From assembly GCF_030813115.1 (NCBI RefSeq), contig NZ_JAUSTY010000016.1, positions 52,920-116,919 of the forward strand: DNA of 64,000 nucleotides. The letters are read 5' to 3'. The notes under the pieces are model-generated. The model was not told the DNA's origin, searched no databases, and saw nothing but the letters and a program-made list of their open reading frames with translations. The DNA comes from Bacillus horti (lineage in GTDB: Bacteria > Bacillota > Bacilli > Caldalkalibacillales > JCM-10596). The position numbers were made by a program, and so were the translations under genes. This document shows positions 18,329 to 26,062 of this stretch, in pieces (the first letter of the stretch is position 1; each line of letters opens with the position of its first letter).

Positions 18329-19546
18329 ATGATGAATCTTATGACAGGAGATCAGCTCCTCATCAAAAAAATTAATAAATCTATAGTGCTCCAGCTTTTA
18401 AGGGATAAGTCTCCCCTTTCCCGTGCCGATATCTCTAAGCTTAGTGGGCTTAATAAAGCCACCGTTTCAAGTCTAGTACAGGAATTAATCATGGAACAGC
18501 TTGTCTACGAAATTGGCGAAGGACAATCTAGTGGTGGACGTAAGCCTGTCATGCTTTTTTATAACCATCTAGCCGGATTTTCTATCGGTATTGATTTAGG
18601 AGTAAAGGATATCCTTGCTGTGCTTACAGACCTTCAAGGGAACATTATTTATGAACATGATATTTCACTAAATCAAGCAGATCCAGAATATGTTCTTGAG
18701 CAGCTTAAGGTGGTCATTCAACTTCTCATTGGAAAAGCTCCTTCTAGTCCTTATGGAGTAGTAGGTATTGGAGTGGGGGTACCGGGAATTGTAGATAAGG
18801 AAGGAACGATTTTATTTGCTCCAAATCTAGGCTGGAAAAACATTGATCTTAGAACTCCTCTTTTTGAGGATTTCCAAGTACCTATTATTGTTGAAAACGA
18901 AGCGAATTCCGGTGCCTACGGAGAAAAGCTATATGGAGCAGGGAAAAACTCTGAGCATCTCATCTATATCAGCTTTGGTAGTGGAGTGGGAACAGGTGTG
19001 ATGATTGACAACAAGCTTTTTAGAGGGGCAGCCGGTTTTTCAGGTGAAATGGGTCATTTTACGATTGAAGCGAATGGCAAGAAATGCAGCTGTGGAAACC
19101 GTGGGTGCTGGGAGCTCTACACATCAGAAATAGCGTTACTCGAGCAAGCTAGACACTTACAGATTGTAGAAAATCAAGGTTTTGAAGGTCAGCCATCTCT
19201 GACATCTTTATCAGATATCACTACACTAAAACGCGCTGCCGAGCAAGGAAATCGTGAGGTGATTCAGCTTTTTAACAGAGTAGGTGAATATATTGGCATC
19301 GGGTTCGTAAATCTAATCAATATGTTCAATCCGGAGCAGCTTATCCTAGGAAATCGCTATGCGACCTTGGAAAAGTGGCTTGAACAGCCTATCAAACGTA
19401 TCTTGGAACAGCGTCTTCAGTCCTATGCCTATGCTAACGTTCAAATTAGCTTTTCTCGCCTAGAGCAGCGTTCCGCTGTTTTGGGTGCAGCCGCTTTTGC
19501 TACAGCTCACTTTTCTGATCAGCATAAAGCGACTATACAAGCATAA
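18329..19546 (+). CDS. xylR: XylR xylose-responsive repressor (ROK family)
   Basis: The 405-residue protein has an N-terminal winged helix-turn-helix (about residues 17-65, PLSRADISKLSGLNKATVSSLV) followed by a ROK sugar-kinase-like domain. That domain has IGIDLG at about residue 89, a GVGTGVMI loop and the ROK zinc motif with Cys residues in CSCGNRGCWE. It reads divergently from the xylA operon and should bind the palindrome at 18166-18188, releasing it when xylose is bound. An AGGTGA site precedes tandem ATG codons. Length is slightly above B. subtilis XylR. Confidence 0.94.
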   Translation: MMNLMTGDQLLIKKINKSIVLQLLRDKSPLSRADISKLSGLNKATVSSLVQELIMEQLVYEIGEGQSSGGRKPVMLFYNHLAGFSIGIDLGVKDILAVLTDLQGNIIYEHDISLNQADPEYVLEQLKVVIQLLIGKAPSSPYGVVGIGVGVPGIVDKEGTILFAPNLGWKNIDLRTPLFEDFQVPIIVENEANSGAYGEKLYGAGKNSEHLIYISFGSGVGTGVMIDNKLFRGAAGFSGEMGHFTIEANGKKCSCGNRGCWELYTSEIALLEQARHLQIVENQGFEGQPSLTSLSDITTLKRAAEQGNREVIQLFNRVGEYIGIGFVNLINMFNPEQLILGNRYATLEKWLEQPIKRILEQRLQSYAYANVQISFSRLEQRSAVLGAAAFATAHFSDQHKATIQA

Positions 19547-19616
19547 CTCAGCAAGCTCTGAACGTAAGCTTCTTATTAAGTAACAATACATTAAACTGTA
19601 TAGTTAGGTCAGATTA

Positions 19617-19988
19617 TTAAAAATCATAGGAATCGTAATGGAGCAATTTATTTGTATCAATATCATGATGATTTAGATTAGCTATCTTTCCCTGCTCACT
19701 AACTGTATAAGCAAGCTGTCGAATAGATTCTCTTTCAACATATTGATATTGAATATGTGGTTCATCTTCAAAAATGACCCAAACACTTAATAACGGTAGC
19801 TTGCCAAATGCTCCATTAACACTTTGGAGCTCATTTTGTTGGTACCCTTTTTCTTCTACAAGGTAATTAACTACGCGATTTTCTAATACATGGAGATTGT
19901 ACTTTATGAGAGCATAAGGAATTATTAGGAGCAGTATGATAAGAATTATAAAAGAATATAAAAAACTTTTTTTTGTTTTTATTTTCAT
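19617..19988 (-). CDS. DUF3139-like membrane-anchored small protein
   Basis: The 123-residue product has a Lys-rich N-terminus, one hydrophobic segment (about residues 9-30) and a short extracytoplasmic domain containing VVNYLVEEKGYQQNE and VWVIFEDEP. This is the layout of DUF3139 proteins, small secreted or anchored proteins of Bacillus with unknown role. It is convergent with xylR and appears monocistronic. Family assignment is by pattern only. Confidence 0.55.
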   Translation of the reverse strand: MKIKTKKSFLYSFIILIILLLIIPYALIKYNLHVLENRVVNYLVEEKGYQQNELQSVNGAFGKLPLLSVWVIFEDEPHIQYQYVERESIRQLAYTVSEQGKIANLNHHDIDTNKLLHYDSYDF

Positions 19989-20122
19989 TAGCCTATACCC
20001 CTAATAATAATTAATTATATTAGAAATAGATAATGTCTCTCAATATCTATATCTGAATCTCAAGGCTTCGGTAGACTTAATCTGAATGTAGCTTGAGTGT
20101 TAATGGCTACTAGATGTTACAG

Positions 20123-20168
20123 AAAAGGATCGTTTTAAGCTGTATGTAGCATAAAACAATCCTTTTTT
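20123..20168. terminator. bidirectional terminator-like hairpin
   Basis: AAAAGGATCGTTTTA and TAAAACAATCCTTTT pair (one mismatch) around a 14-nt loop. A run of six T follows on the plus strand and CCTTTTCTGT on the minus strand. It lies 25 bp after the CBS gene stop on the minus strand. Confidence 0.75.
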
Positions 20169-20192
20169 CTCTTTCGGCATATGATCTAAATC

Positions 20193-20615
20193 CTAAGATA
20201 GCTGTTTACCTTCCACAAGAAACTGATTATAGCAATAGTTAATGATCTCTCTTCGACGAATAATTCCAATAAATACTTTGTTATCGTCTACTACTGGAAC
20301 AAAGTTCTGCTCCACCGCTAGAGAAATCAATCCCCCCATATCCGCATTAATCGGAACTGGCTTTATCTTTTTACGCACAGCAATTTCATGCACACGGATT
20401 TGATCCGTTTTTTCGAAAGTTAAATCGCCAGCCTCCTTAATCCGTCTGAGTAGGTCCCCTTCGGTTAAAGTAGCTACATACTTCCCTCTTTGATCAATAA
20501 TAGGTAATGCCGTATATCTATGATAATCGAGTTTCTCTAACGCCTGTCTCATCGTTGATTCCGGGTGAATATACACAACCTCTTCTTTAGGTAAAAGGAA
20601 AAAAGCTACATTCAT
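20193..20615 (-). CDS. CBS-domain pair protein
   Basis: The 140-residue protein is built almost entirely from two CBS motifs (about residues 10-60 and 80-130), recognisable from YTALPIIDQRGKYVATLTEGDLL and FVPVVDDNKVFIGIIRRREII. Stand-alone CBS pairs bind adenine nucleotides or c-di-AMP and regulate partners. B. subtilis DarB (YkuL) has a similar size and layout, but the sequence is not close enough to call it an orthologue. The start is the ATG with AAGGA nine bases upstream; the earlier in-frame ATG is too near that site. Confidence 0.75.
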   Translation of the reverse strand: MNVAFFLLPKEEVVYIHPESTMRQALEKLDYHRYTALPIIDQRGKYVATLTEGDLLRRIKEAGDLTFEKTDQIRVHEIAVRKKIKPVPINADMGGLISLAVEQNFVPVVDDNKVFIGIIRRREIINYCYNQFLVEGKQLS

Positions 20616-20771
20616 ATATATCATCTTCCTTTACAATAAGTCTGTAGTTCTTTTCCCGTTAGACAGCTACTACCATTATTTTTCCATAAAAGAAAATAAT
20701 AATCATGATTCTTGTTAGATTAACTGACACCACATTTATTAAAAAGTATAGAATCTAAACTATTGTCTAAT

Positions 20772-21362
20772 TTAATAATATGGAGAAATCATTAGATATA
20801 TAATAACCCCTGTTAAACTAACATATAACCATAAGGGTAACGTCCAACGGGCAATCTTCCGATGCTTCGGAATTTGCATGTTTAAGCCTCTTGCAACTGT
20901 AAGTAATGCTAACGGAACAATCGCTATGGCTAATAAAATATGTGAGATCAGTATGAAGAAATAGATCCCACGAACGATTCCTTCTCCACCAAAAGGAGTG
21001 GAATCTGTAATAAAATGATAAACCACGTAATTCACTAAAAACAATGCTGTCGTAATAAAAGCAGCCATAGAAAAGCGCTTATGCAACACTATGTTCTTCT
21101 TCATTATAAAGTAATATGAGGCCAATAGAAACACAAAAGTAAAGCTGTTAAAGATAGCATTAAACATCGGCATAATAGACAAATCTAGATGACTTAGCTT
21201 ATCGTAGCTAGGTAACAAGAATAAAATGGCAATCAGTACATTAATACCAATAGATAACGCAATAATTAAGGGAGTATAGTTTTTTACTTGAACAGCTTTA
21301 TGACTTTCTTCATTTGGTTTTGCATTGGTCTGCTTCACTTGAGCAGGATTATTCTTAGACAT
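20772..21362 (-). CDS. ctaM: DUF420 protein, CtaM/YozB-like
   Basis: The 196-residue protein has about five membrane helices (around residues 31-51, 60-82, 92-115, 128-160 and 172-193) with conserved His in NIVLHKRFSM, VYHF and ISHILLA, the pattern of DUF420. In Staphylococcus aureus the homologue CtaM is needed for maturation of heme-A terminal oxidase; B. subtilis calls it YozB. Here it stands alone with its own promoter. A charged Asn/Lys-rich leader of about 28 residues precedes the first helix. Confidence 0.85.
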   Translation of the reverse strand: MSKNNPAQVKQTNAKPNEESHKAVQVKNYTPLIIALSIGINVLIAILFLLPSYDKLSHLDLSIMPMFNAIFNSFTFVFLLASYYFIMKKNIVLHKRFSMAAFITTALFLVNYVVYHFITDSTPFGGEGIVRGIYFFILISHILLAIAIVPLALLTVARGLNMQIPKHRKIARWTLPLWLYVSLTGVIIYLMISPYY

Positions 21363-21716
21363 ACCTTCGACTCCTCTATAGTTATTCCATTCTTAGCATA
21401 GACAACTATAGTAGGAATTACAAGTGTACTCCGGTATTCTTTATTACATCTTTTAGAACTTTTCCCTCCAATCATTTCCTCCAATACTCTCTATTCCCCA
21501 GATTCTAGATTTAAAACGTAAAATACAAGTCAAAGAGCTAGATTTTGGAAGAATCTCTGATCAACACTCTTACAGCACCATTCTACAATTGCATTCCTAT
21601 CCAATAGTAGATATTCCTGAGCTCCACGTTTACAAAGCTATAAAATGGTCAAGAATGCTACTAGCAACATCTGCTCTACACATCATTGTATTCAACAATC
21701 GTAAGGAGGTATTCCC
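21363..21716. other. intergenic region, promoter only
   Basis: This 354-bp stretch separates ctaM (-) from the zinc-ribbon gene (+). Apart from the ctaM promoter I see no gene, repeat or convincing hairpin in it. A GTAAGGAGG site at its right end serves the zinc-ribbon gene. Confidence 0.5.
21395..21423 (-). promoter_or_regulatory. ctaM promoter
   Basis: On the minus strand TTGTAA (21418-21423) and TATGCT (21395-21400) are separated by 17 bp, about 32 bp before the ctaM ATG, with GAGGAG as ribosome binding site. Confidence 0.6.
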
Positions 21717-21953
21717 ATGACTTTATATTGTTGCCCATCCTGTCAAAGTAAATCAAGATTTAATGTCATTAATCAGGTTGTGACTCCGATTAAGGTGAGC
21801 TGGCCTACTGGTGAAACCGAAGTTCTTGAACAATTAGAACCGTATCATGTTCAGTATCAGGGTCCAGAAAACCGAATTCAGTGCGGAAGCTGCGGGCTCA
21901 TTGAAGACGAGCTACGTTTTGAAAAAATGGCTCAAAGAATGAAGCCACAATAA
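21717..21953 (+). CDS. small zinc-ribbon-like protein, unknown function
   Basis: The 78-residue product has two Cys-x2-Cys knuckles (CPSC at about residue 6 and CGSC at about residue 61), so it very probably binds one zinc ion. The ATG has a strong AAGGAGG site eight bases upstream. The middle part is Glu-rich and shows no recognised enzyme motif. It ends 37 bp from the convergent end of the dinB-like gene. I do not recognise a named family. Confidence 0.7.
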   Translation: MTLYCCPSCQSKSRFNVINQVVTPIKVSWPTGETEVLEQLEPYHVQYQGPENRIQCGSCGLIEDELRFEKMAQRMKPQ

Positions 21954-21990
21954 GGTTAATGGCTTTACGAAGGTTAATTAATGGATACCG

Positions 21991-23085
21991 TTAGCTAAAG
22001 TCAGTCCATAGATCGTCAAAGCTAAGCTGCTCAACGTTAACATCCTCTAAATTGCTTAAGCGTACACCGTATAGATATAAGGGAATCTCAAAGATATAAT
22101 CGTTATAGAGTATTTCTATCTGTTTTAAAATTTCTTCTTTTTTGTTAGTTCCATCTGGCAAGGTTATACTCTTTGTATGGGAGCGTTCACCACGTTCGAG
22201 CTTATACACAATAGAGAGAGTTCTTGCCTTTTTCCGTTTCTCCTGTAGCTTCTCAGCCAAACGTTCAATCATAGCCTCAGATGTGCTCAAAATAATTTCA
22301 GGACTAGAAGTCATTTCTACAAAAGTTGTTTCCTTCCCTATTGACTTATTACCCTTCACTCTTTCAGGATCCACCACATCAGAGCTTTGACCTAATGCAG
22401 CTCTCTGTAACAGCTCTCCCCTCATGCCTAAAAGTAGCTTTAGCTTATACGCATCAACCTTAGCTAAATCTCCAATCGTAACAATATCGTTCCGTTGGAG
22501 CTTTTCTGCTGTCTTTTGACCACAGCCATGAAGTCTATAAACAGGTTGGGGATGAAAATAACTACAGTATTGCTTTACCCCCATTTGGACTACACCTCTT
22601 GGCTTTTTCACATCAGCTGCCATTTTTGCAACAATTCGATTTGGTCCTACTCCTATGGAGCAAGGCATATGTAGCTTATCCCATAAGGTCTGTTGAATAA
22701 AAGCCGTTATCTGCTTAACACTCATTCCATCCTCAACACGTTTCGTAATGTCTACGTACGCTTCATCAATAGAAGCAACCTCCGTATCTCCAATTAAGCG
22801 TAGAAAATCCATAATTTTAGCTGAATAGGACGCATACAAACCATGGTCACGCAAGACAAAAATCCCTTGAGGACAACGCTTTTTAGCTTCATAGCTGCTC
22901 ATTGTTGTGTAGACACCATACTTCTTAGCTTCATAGCTAGCCGCTACAACTAGGCCTCTTCTTTGGTTCGCTAAAGAACCACCAACAATAACGGGTTTAC
23001 CTCGTAAAGAAGGCTCCACACTTTGATGGCAGCTGGCAAAAAAAGAATTCATATCTGCTAATAAAATGGTTTTTATTTTACCCAT
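21991..23085 (-). CDS. dinB: Y-family DNA polymerase (Pol IV/DinB type)
   Basis: The 364-residue polymerase carries the Y-family signature motifs: LLADMNSFFASC near the N-terminus (first catalytic Asp), the palm motif VASIDEAYVDIT (second catalytic Asp-Glu) and the thumb helix-hairpin-helix around YRLHGCGQKTAEKLQ. The little-finger domain follows (about residues 240-350). It should perform error-prone translesion synthesis. The C-terminus ends FDDLW and may be a degenerate beta-clamp-binding tail, but this is not certain. It lies alone between convergent or same-strand unrelated genes. Confidence 0.9.
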   Translation of the reverse strand: MGKIKTILLADMNSFFASCHQSVEPSLRGKPVIVGGSLANQRRGLVVAASYEAKKYGVYTTMSSYEAKKRCPQGIFVLRDHGLYASYSAKIMDFLRLIGDTEVASIDEAYVDITKRVEDGMSVKQITAFIQQTLWDKLHMPCSIGVGPNRIVAKMAADVKKPRGVVQMGVKQYCSYFHPQPVYRLHGCGQKTAEKLQRNDIVTIGDLAKVDAYKLKLLLGMRGELLQRAALGQSSDVVDPERVKGNKSIGKETTFVEMTSSPEIILSTSEAMIERLAEKLQEKRKKARTLSIVYKLERGERSHTKSITLPDGTNKKEEILKQIEILYNDYIFEIPLYLYGVRLSNLEDVNVEQLSFDDLWTDFS

Positions 23086-23238
23086 AGTATCTACACCTCG
23101 GTTGCTCTGAGACTATCTTATACATGCTTAAGACTAAAGCTCATTCGACACTAGACTACCTCTATAACCTACAATTAATCTGCTCTCTAGACCGCCTCTA
23201 TTTTTCCACTCTACCCTTATATTTTCTCTAACTATTTG

Positions 23239-24675
23239 CTATATGATTCCTATTCGATGAAGGCTATAAAGCAACAAGGGTAACACTAACAAACAAACCA
23301 AATTAAAACTAAGATTTTGCCGAGCAATGGTCCATGGAGACTCGTCAGTTATGCTAGAAACCATAAGAATGGATCCCGAAAAAGGAGATAATGAAGTAGC
23401 CAAGCCCCAAGCCATTAGTAAATTTGCTGCTAGAAACACAGGACTAACACCCAGTACACTCGGCTCTAGAGAGCTTCCTATTCCAACAACGACAATAATG
23501 GGATGAATCCCAATAGCAGCCAAGGTGACAGTAAAAACAATAATTAATAAAGCAAGCAGATAGGTCATCTCAAATGAAAATCTATAAATTAATGTGGAGA
23601 TTATTTCTCCAACATTCGTATACGATATAGCCATCCCGAAAAATCCAGCACTAATAAAAACAACCACTTCATTTTTTAGCCTAGTGAATGAGCCTTTAAT
23701 ATACTCGACTACAGAATGAATAAAATCCTGCAAAATACCAATTCTTATAGCCCAAGCTAGCGGGTAGAAAACAGCCATAAGCGAAACCACCGTTAACATA
23801 CTTAATTCAGTAAGCATATCGAAGGTAAAGGACAAAATAATTAAAACAGATGCCCAGATGGCTAATGATTTTATCTTACGTGAAATATCCATTTCATTAT
23901 AGCTTGCTTTATCCATGGGTGCTCTGCTAAACGAATCCTCATGAAATTGAATCCTTTTAAAAAATACTGTGGCCAAAACACTATAAGCAATAGCCAGTAG
24001 GAGACCTACCCAGCCTACCTCAACCCAAGACAAATCAAACAAGACTAAAATCAGACCAACATTAACAAAATAAGGGGACCAAAACATACAAAAGGTAAAC
24101 GCCCTTAACAGAACAACCCCCATCTTCTTCTGTTCAAAAGAGGGGAAGCTTTCCTGAGCAATTCGGTAAATAAGTGGGAGACTGCCTAAGTTAAGAATAA
24201 GACCCATTGAAGCTGTTAATAAAGCACTCCACCGGTATGGGTGAGCCTCTTTCCCCTGCTGTAGCTGCATAAGTTTATATTTTAAAGCTGTTAAATACCC
24301 ACCCGCTGAAATCACAATCCCTATGAGCGGAACTACAAAAAACAAAGTGAGGAGATTGATGTTCTGACCAAAGCCCTCAATTACAACCCATGGATCAATA
24401 CGATACATCAAAAAAATTAGGAATCCACCAATCAGAAGAAGGATGACAGCAATCTGATTTCCTTTCCTTACAGAAAACACTCCGAAGACGAGCAGAATGA
24501 TGGTAAGGAGACTATATACTCTCTCAAGCCATATAGAGGGCACAAACACATGCACAAGATATAGGATAGCTATAGAACATGTAATGATTCCTAATAACAT
24601 GGTAAGACGATCCTTAAACGTGACGGATGATCGGTCTGTATCTTGGATTGTTCGTTGTCTATCTGTAGGAGTCAC
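23239..24675 (-). CDS. multi-pass permease resembling the ion-transporter (dicarboxylate) superfamily
   Basis: The 478-residue protein has about 12-13 predicted membrane segments starting near residue 24. Near its C-terminus the segment around IGIHPIIVVVG and the following ATSLSPFSGS resemble the conserved re-entrant region of DASS/CitMHS-type anion transporters (SPF/SPT motifs). The substrate cannot be told. It lies 40 bp upstream of mrfB on the same strand order, so it is downstream of the mrfB stop and could be co-transcribed. Family placement is by motif pattern only. Confidence 0.55.
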   Translation of the reverse strand: MTPTDRQRTIQDTDRSSVTFKDRLTMLLGIITCSIAILYLVHVFVPSIWLERVYSLLTIILLVFGVFSVRKGNQIAVILLLIGGFLIFLMYRIDPWVVIEGFGQNINLLTLFFVVPLIGIVISAGGYLTALKYKLMQLQQGKEAHPYRWSALLTASMGLILNLGSLPLIYRIAQESFPSFEQKKMGVVLLRAFTFCMFWSPYFVNVGLILVLFDLSWVEVGWVGLLLAIAYSVLATVFFKRIQFHEDSFSRAPMDKASYNEMDISRKIKSLAIWASVLIILSFTFDMLTELSMLTVVSLMAVFYPLAWAIRIGILQDFIHSVVEYIKGSFTRLKNEVVVFISAGFFGMAISYTNVGEIISTLIYRFSFEMTYLLALLIIVFTVTLAAIGIHPIIVVVGIGSSLEPSVLGVSPVFLAANLLMAWGLATSLSPFSGSILMVSSITDESPWTIARQNLSFNLVCLLVLPLLLYSLHRIGII

Positions 24676-24715
24676 AAACCATCTCTTCCTTCCCTCTCCA
24701 TATTGATATATTTAA

Positions 24716-26062
24716 TCAGTATCCATTCTTTAATTGCTTTAATTCCAAGCGCTCAATTCTCCTCTGGCATTCCTTCCCATCTTCTGTTCTACTTTTTCGA
24801 AGGAATGCCGCCCTGTTTTTCCAGTGCTCATAGGCTTTAGCTGCATAGTATAAAGCCTGCTCATAATCCTTATATTGATGCTCATACAGCTTAGACAGTT
24901 CAACATAAACATCTACTGAATCAGTATGAGTAGAAAGCTCCTCCCATAGCTTTTTAGCTTGGGTATAATTTTTATCCTTTTTGTAAAGCATCGCCAATAA
25001 GTGCTTTGCCTTGTTAGAGTGGGGGTGATCATCCTCTGCGAGACTTTGATACAAAAGCATCGCATGCTCCGTCTCTCCCACAGCTTCATACCATCTACCT
25101 ACCTGAAACAATTCTTCGGGAGAACAAACCGTGTAATTAATATCTAGAAGAATACGTGAAATATGAATATACAGGCTGATTAAGGAGCATACATCTAACT
25201 CATTATGTTTGACGATTCCCTCAATAACGGTAGGATCTTGAGTACGCAAATAATCAAAATAGAGCATTGGAGCTAAATAGCCTGGTGTATCCTCTTCTCT
25301 TTCTATCCCTAAAATATGATTCTCAACCACTCCCAGACGGCAGGAAGGCAGTGTATCCTTCCATAGTCTCCGACTGGCGTGAAGTAAATCAAAATGACCA
25401 AAGCTTGGTAGCTTAGGCAGGCGTTCACGGATCAGTGTATGTCTAGTTTTGACCTGAGGCCAATCAAATGCTTTACCGTTATACGTTACCAAGCGGTGTA
25501 TATCATTTATATCGGTTAAAAAATGGTGATATAAAGCTAATTCACAGGATGGATCAGAAAGGAAAAATTGCTTGACCTTTACCTTATCCTGTTCGACCTG
25601 ACTATAGCCAAGCAAGAAAATGGTGTTTCCTGTTCCCCCTCCAAGTCCTGTTGTTTCCGTATCAAAAAAGTACAGATCCTCTAACCTTAAGGATCTAGAT
25701 GATAAAGGATGAGAGAGACGCTCTTGATTCCATCTCTCCACAATTTCCTCTAGTTCACTATAGGAGTACCTCCCGCAATACGTACTAGTAGAATAAGAAA
25801 CCTCTCTAATCCACGTATGCTGATCCTCATAAACGTGTGGCTTAAACTGAAGCTTTTCCCACTCCTTAGTATGAGTAGGACTAATGTCAGGCTCACTAAG
25901 ACTTTGTTGTGGGAAAGAACCGCCACTCAGCTCTCGCAAAGGAGAATGACTGCCACTTATACCTTGTTGTGGCGAAGATGTGCTATCCTTCACGCTATTT
26001 TCTTCAGTTTGATGCAGCCTTAAATGACCCTTTAACCGATTGAGCTTGCCCTTGAGCGACAT
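24716..26062 (-). CDS. mrfB: MrfB-like exonuclease (YprB family)
   Basis: The 448-residue protein has a Ser/Gln-rich N-terminal region (to about residue 95) and an RNase H-like DEDDh exonuclease core beginning YFFDTETTGLGGG (about residue 150). Further conserved acidic positions lie in VTYNGKAFDWP and in KHNELDVCSL, and a TPR-like helical region follows (about residues 310-430). B. subtilis MrfB (YprB) acts with the MrfA helicase in excision repair of mitomycin C damage. The ATG used has GGAGAAGG upstream; a GTG three codons earlier is an alternative. It overlaps the end of mrfA by about 59 bp. Confidence 0.88.
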   Translation of the reverse strand: MSLKGKLNRLKGHLRLHQTEENSVKDSTSSPQQGISGSHSPLRELSGGSFPQQSLSEPDISPTHTKEWEKLQFKPHVYEDQHTWIREVSYSTSTYCGRYSYSELEEIVERWNQERLSHPLSSRSLRLEDLYFFDTETTGLGGGTGNTIFLLGYSQVEQDKVKVKQFFLSDPSCELALYHHFLTDINDIHRLVTYNGKAFDWPQVKTRHTLIRERLPKLPSFGHFDLLHASRRLWKDTLPSCRLGVVENHILGIEREEDTPGYLAPMLYFDYLRTQDPTVIEGIVKHNELDVCSLISLYIHISRILLDINYTVCSPEELFQVGRWYEAVGETEHAMLLYQSLAEDDHPHSNKAKHLLAMLYKKDKNYTQAKKLWEELSTHTDSVDVYVELSKLYEHQYKDYEQALYYAAKAYEHWKNRAAFLRKSRTEDGKECQRRIERLELKQLKNGY

